A stretch of DNA of 6,964 bases. It comes from Ferruginibacter sp. GTDB lineage: Bacteria > Bacteroidota > Bacteroidia > Chitinophagales > Chitinophagaceae. The stretch lies in contig JANXOQ010000036.1 in NCBI GenBank assembly GCA_025357775.1, positions 1-6,964 on the forward strand. The letters are read 5' to 3'. Both the position numbers and the translations under genes were made by a program. A model generated the notes under the pieces. That model saw only the letters and a program-made list of their open reading frames with translations, did not search any database and was not told where the DNA came from. This document shows, one piece after another, positions 6,710 through 6,964 of this stretch (positions are counted from its first letter, which is position 1; each line of letters begins with the position of its first letter).

Positions 6710-6879
6710 AGAAAAAAAGCGTTAAGGAAATTTGAATGTATGTCGTTAAGAAATGAAATCAATGTTACAAATGTTAGGAAAAGATTCAATTTTGGTAAGT
6801 CCTACTAATGCTAGGCTTTGCACAAATGCTGTAACTGATTTCATTTTAGACAAACATTCAAATTTTTAGCTTTTTTTCT
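6710..6879. repeat. About 170-bp imperfect inverted repeat, long stem-loop element
   Basis: The left arm (6710-6768) and right arm (6831-6879) match as reverse complements in colinear blocks. These are AGAAAAAAAGC (6710-6720 with 6869-6879), AAATTTGAATGT (6728-6739 with 6854-6865), TGTC (6741-6744 with 6849-6852), AAATGAAATCA (6751-6761 with 6836-6846) and GTTAC (6764-6768 with 6831-6835). Short insertions separate the blocks, mostly in the left arm. The loop is about 62 bases. No target-site duplication is evident. It could be a small MITE-like element, a diverged pair of inverted copies, or a structured transcript whose right end finishes in a T-run (6871-6877). Short reading frames on both strands inside it (32 and 38 codons, both starting MKS) look like by-products of the symmetry. 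Confidence 0.65.
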
Positions 6880-6898
6880 GCAGTATTGATTTTTTTTG

Positions 6899-6928
6899 TT
6901 ACTTTTTTGCATCAAGGCAAAAAAGTAA
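6899..6928. terminator. Perfect 12-bp hairpin with six-base loop, terminator-like
   Basis: TTACTTTTTTGC (6899-6910) and GCAAAAAAGTAA (6917-6928) pair perfectly around the loop ATCAAG. The stem is mostly A-T with a GC closing pair at the loop. The same kind of sequence (a TTTTTTGCATCAAGGCAAAAAAG core) is, as far as I recall, frequent between genes in Bacteroidota genomes, so it may be a dispersed repeat. Terminator function is uncertain because no gene ends nearby inside the window. Confidence 0.5.
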
Positions 6929-6964
6929 ATACAATGAAATCTATTGTCCGAAAGCTTTTGCGAA

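Noticed and set aside
6746..6869. Two small overlapping reading frames, 6746-6844 minus (32 aa) and 6753-6869 plus (38 aa), both beginning MKS
   Set aside because: Their shared starts follow from the inverted repeat that contains them, and neither has a recognisable motif or promoter.
6934..6964. Possible gene start at the right edge (MKSIVRKLLR)
   Set aside because: Only ten codons are visible, immediately after a hairpin, with no supporting signal; the frame may be chance or part of a repeat.

Overview
The window looks like Bacteroidota DNA (a Flavobacteriia-, Cytophagia- or Chitinophagia-type genome; I cannot place it more finely). It is AT-rich and its genes lack obvious Shine-Dalgarno sites. 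The large gene encodes a classic modular surface protein (Ig-like, GEVED, fibronectin III and jelly-roll modules) ending in a type IX secretion system (T9SS) C-terminal sorting domain, which is a Bacteroidota hallmark.

Layout, left to right. Positions 1-333 (minus strand) hold the 5' part of a broken zinc-ribbon transposase gene, with an in-frame stop codon and a homopolymer frameshift at its start. A perfect 23-bp inverted repeat (481-527) then serves as terminator for a two-gene minus-strand block. That block is a GH19 chitinase/lysozyme-type enzyme without a signal peptide (959-1534), followed 55 bp later by a small exported lipocalin-like protein (565-903). Positions 1535-2272 are mostly non-coding, with a short palindrome upstream of the GH19 gene, a possible insertion-sequence end, and a 30-codon remnant of a transposase N-terminus (1799-1891). 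A plausible Bacteroidota-type promoter (2181-2211) precedes the 1439-residue surface protein (2273-6592, plus strand), which has its own hairpin terminator (6615-6647). The last 320 bases appear to have no gene but contain a roughly 170-bp imperfect inverted repeat (6710-6879) and a second perfect hairpin (6899-6928).

How the pieces fit. The GH19 gene and the small exported gene share strand, spacing and terminator, so they probably form one transcription unit. The order (cell-wall hydrolase without signal peptide, then small exported protein) resembles an effector-immunity pair, but a domesticated phage endolysin beside an unrelated gene is equally compatible. Transposase remnants on both sides suggest this pair sits in a region shaped by mobile elements. 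The surface protein is an independent unit, probably an adhesin or cell-surface structural protein. Its best signal-peptide start is out of frame by one base in an A-tract, which is either a sequencing error or a real switch or lesion. I found no RNA genes, CRISPR arrays or replication origin.
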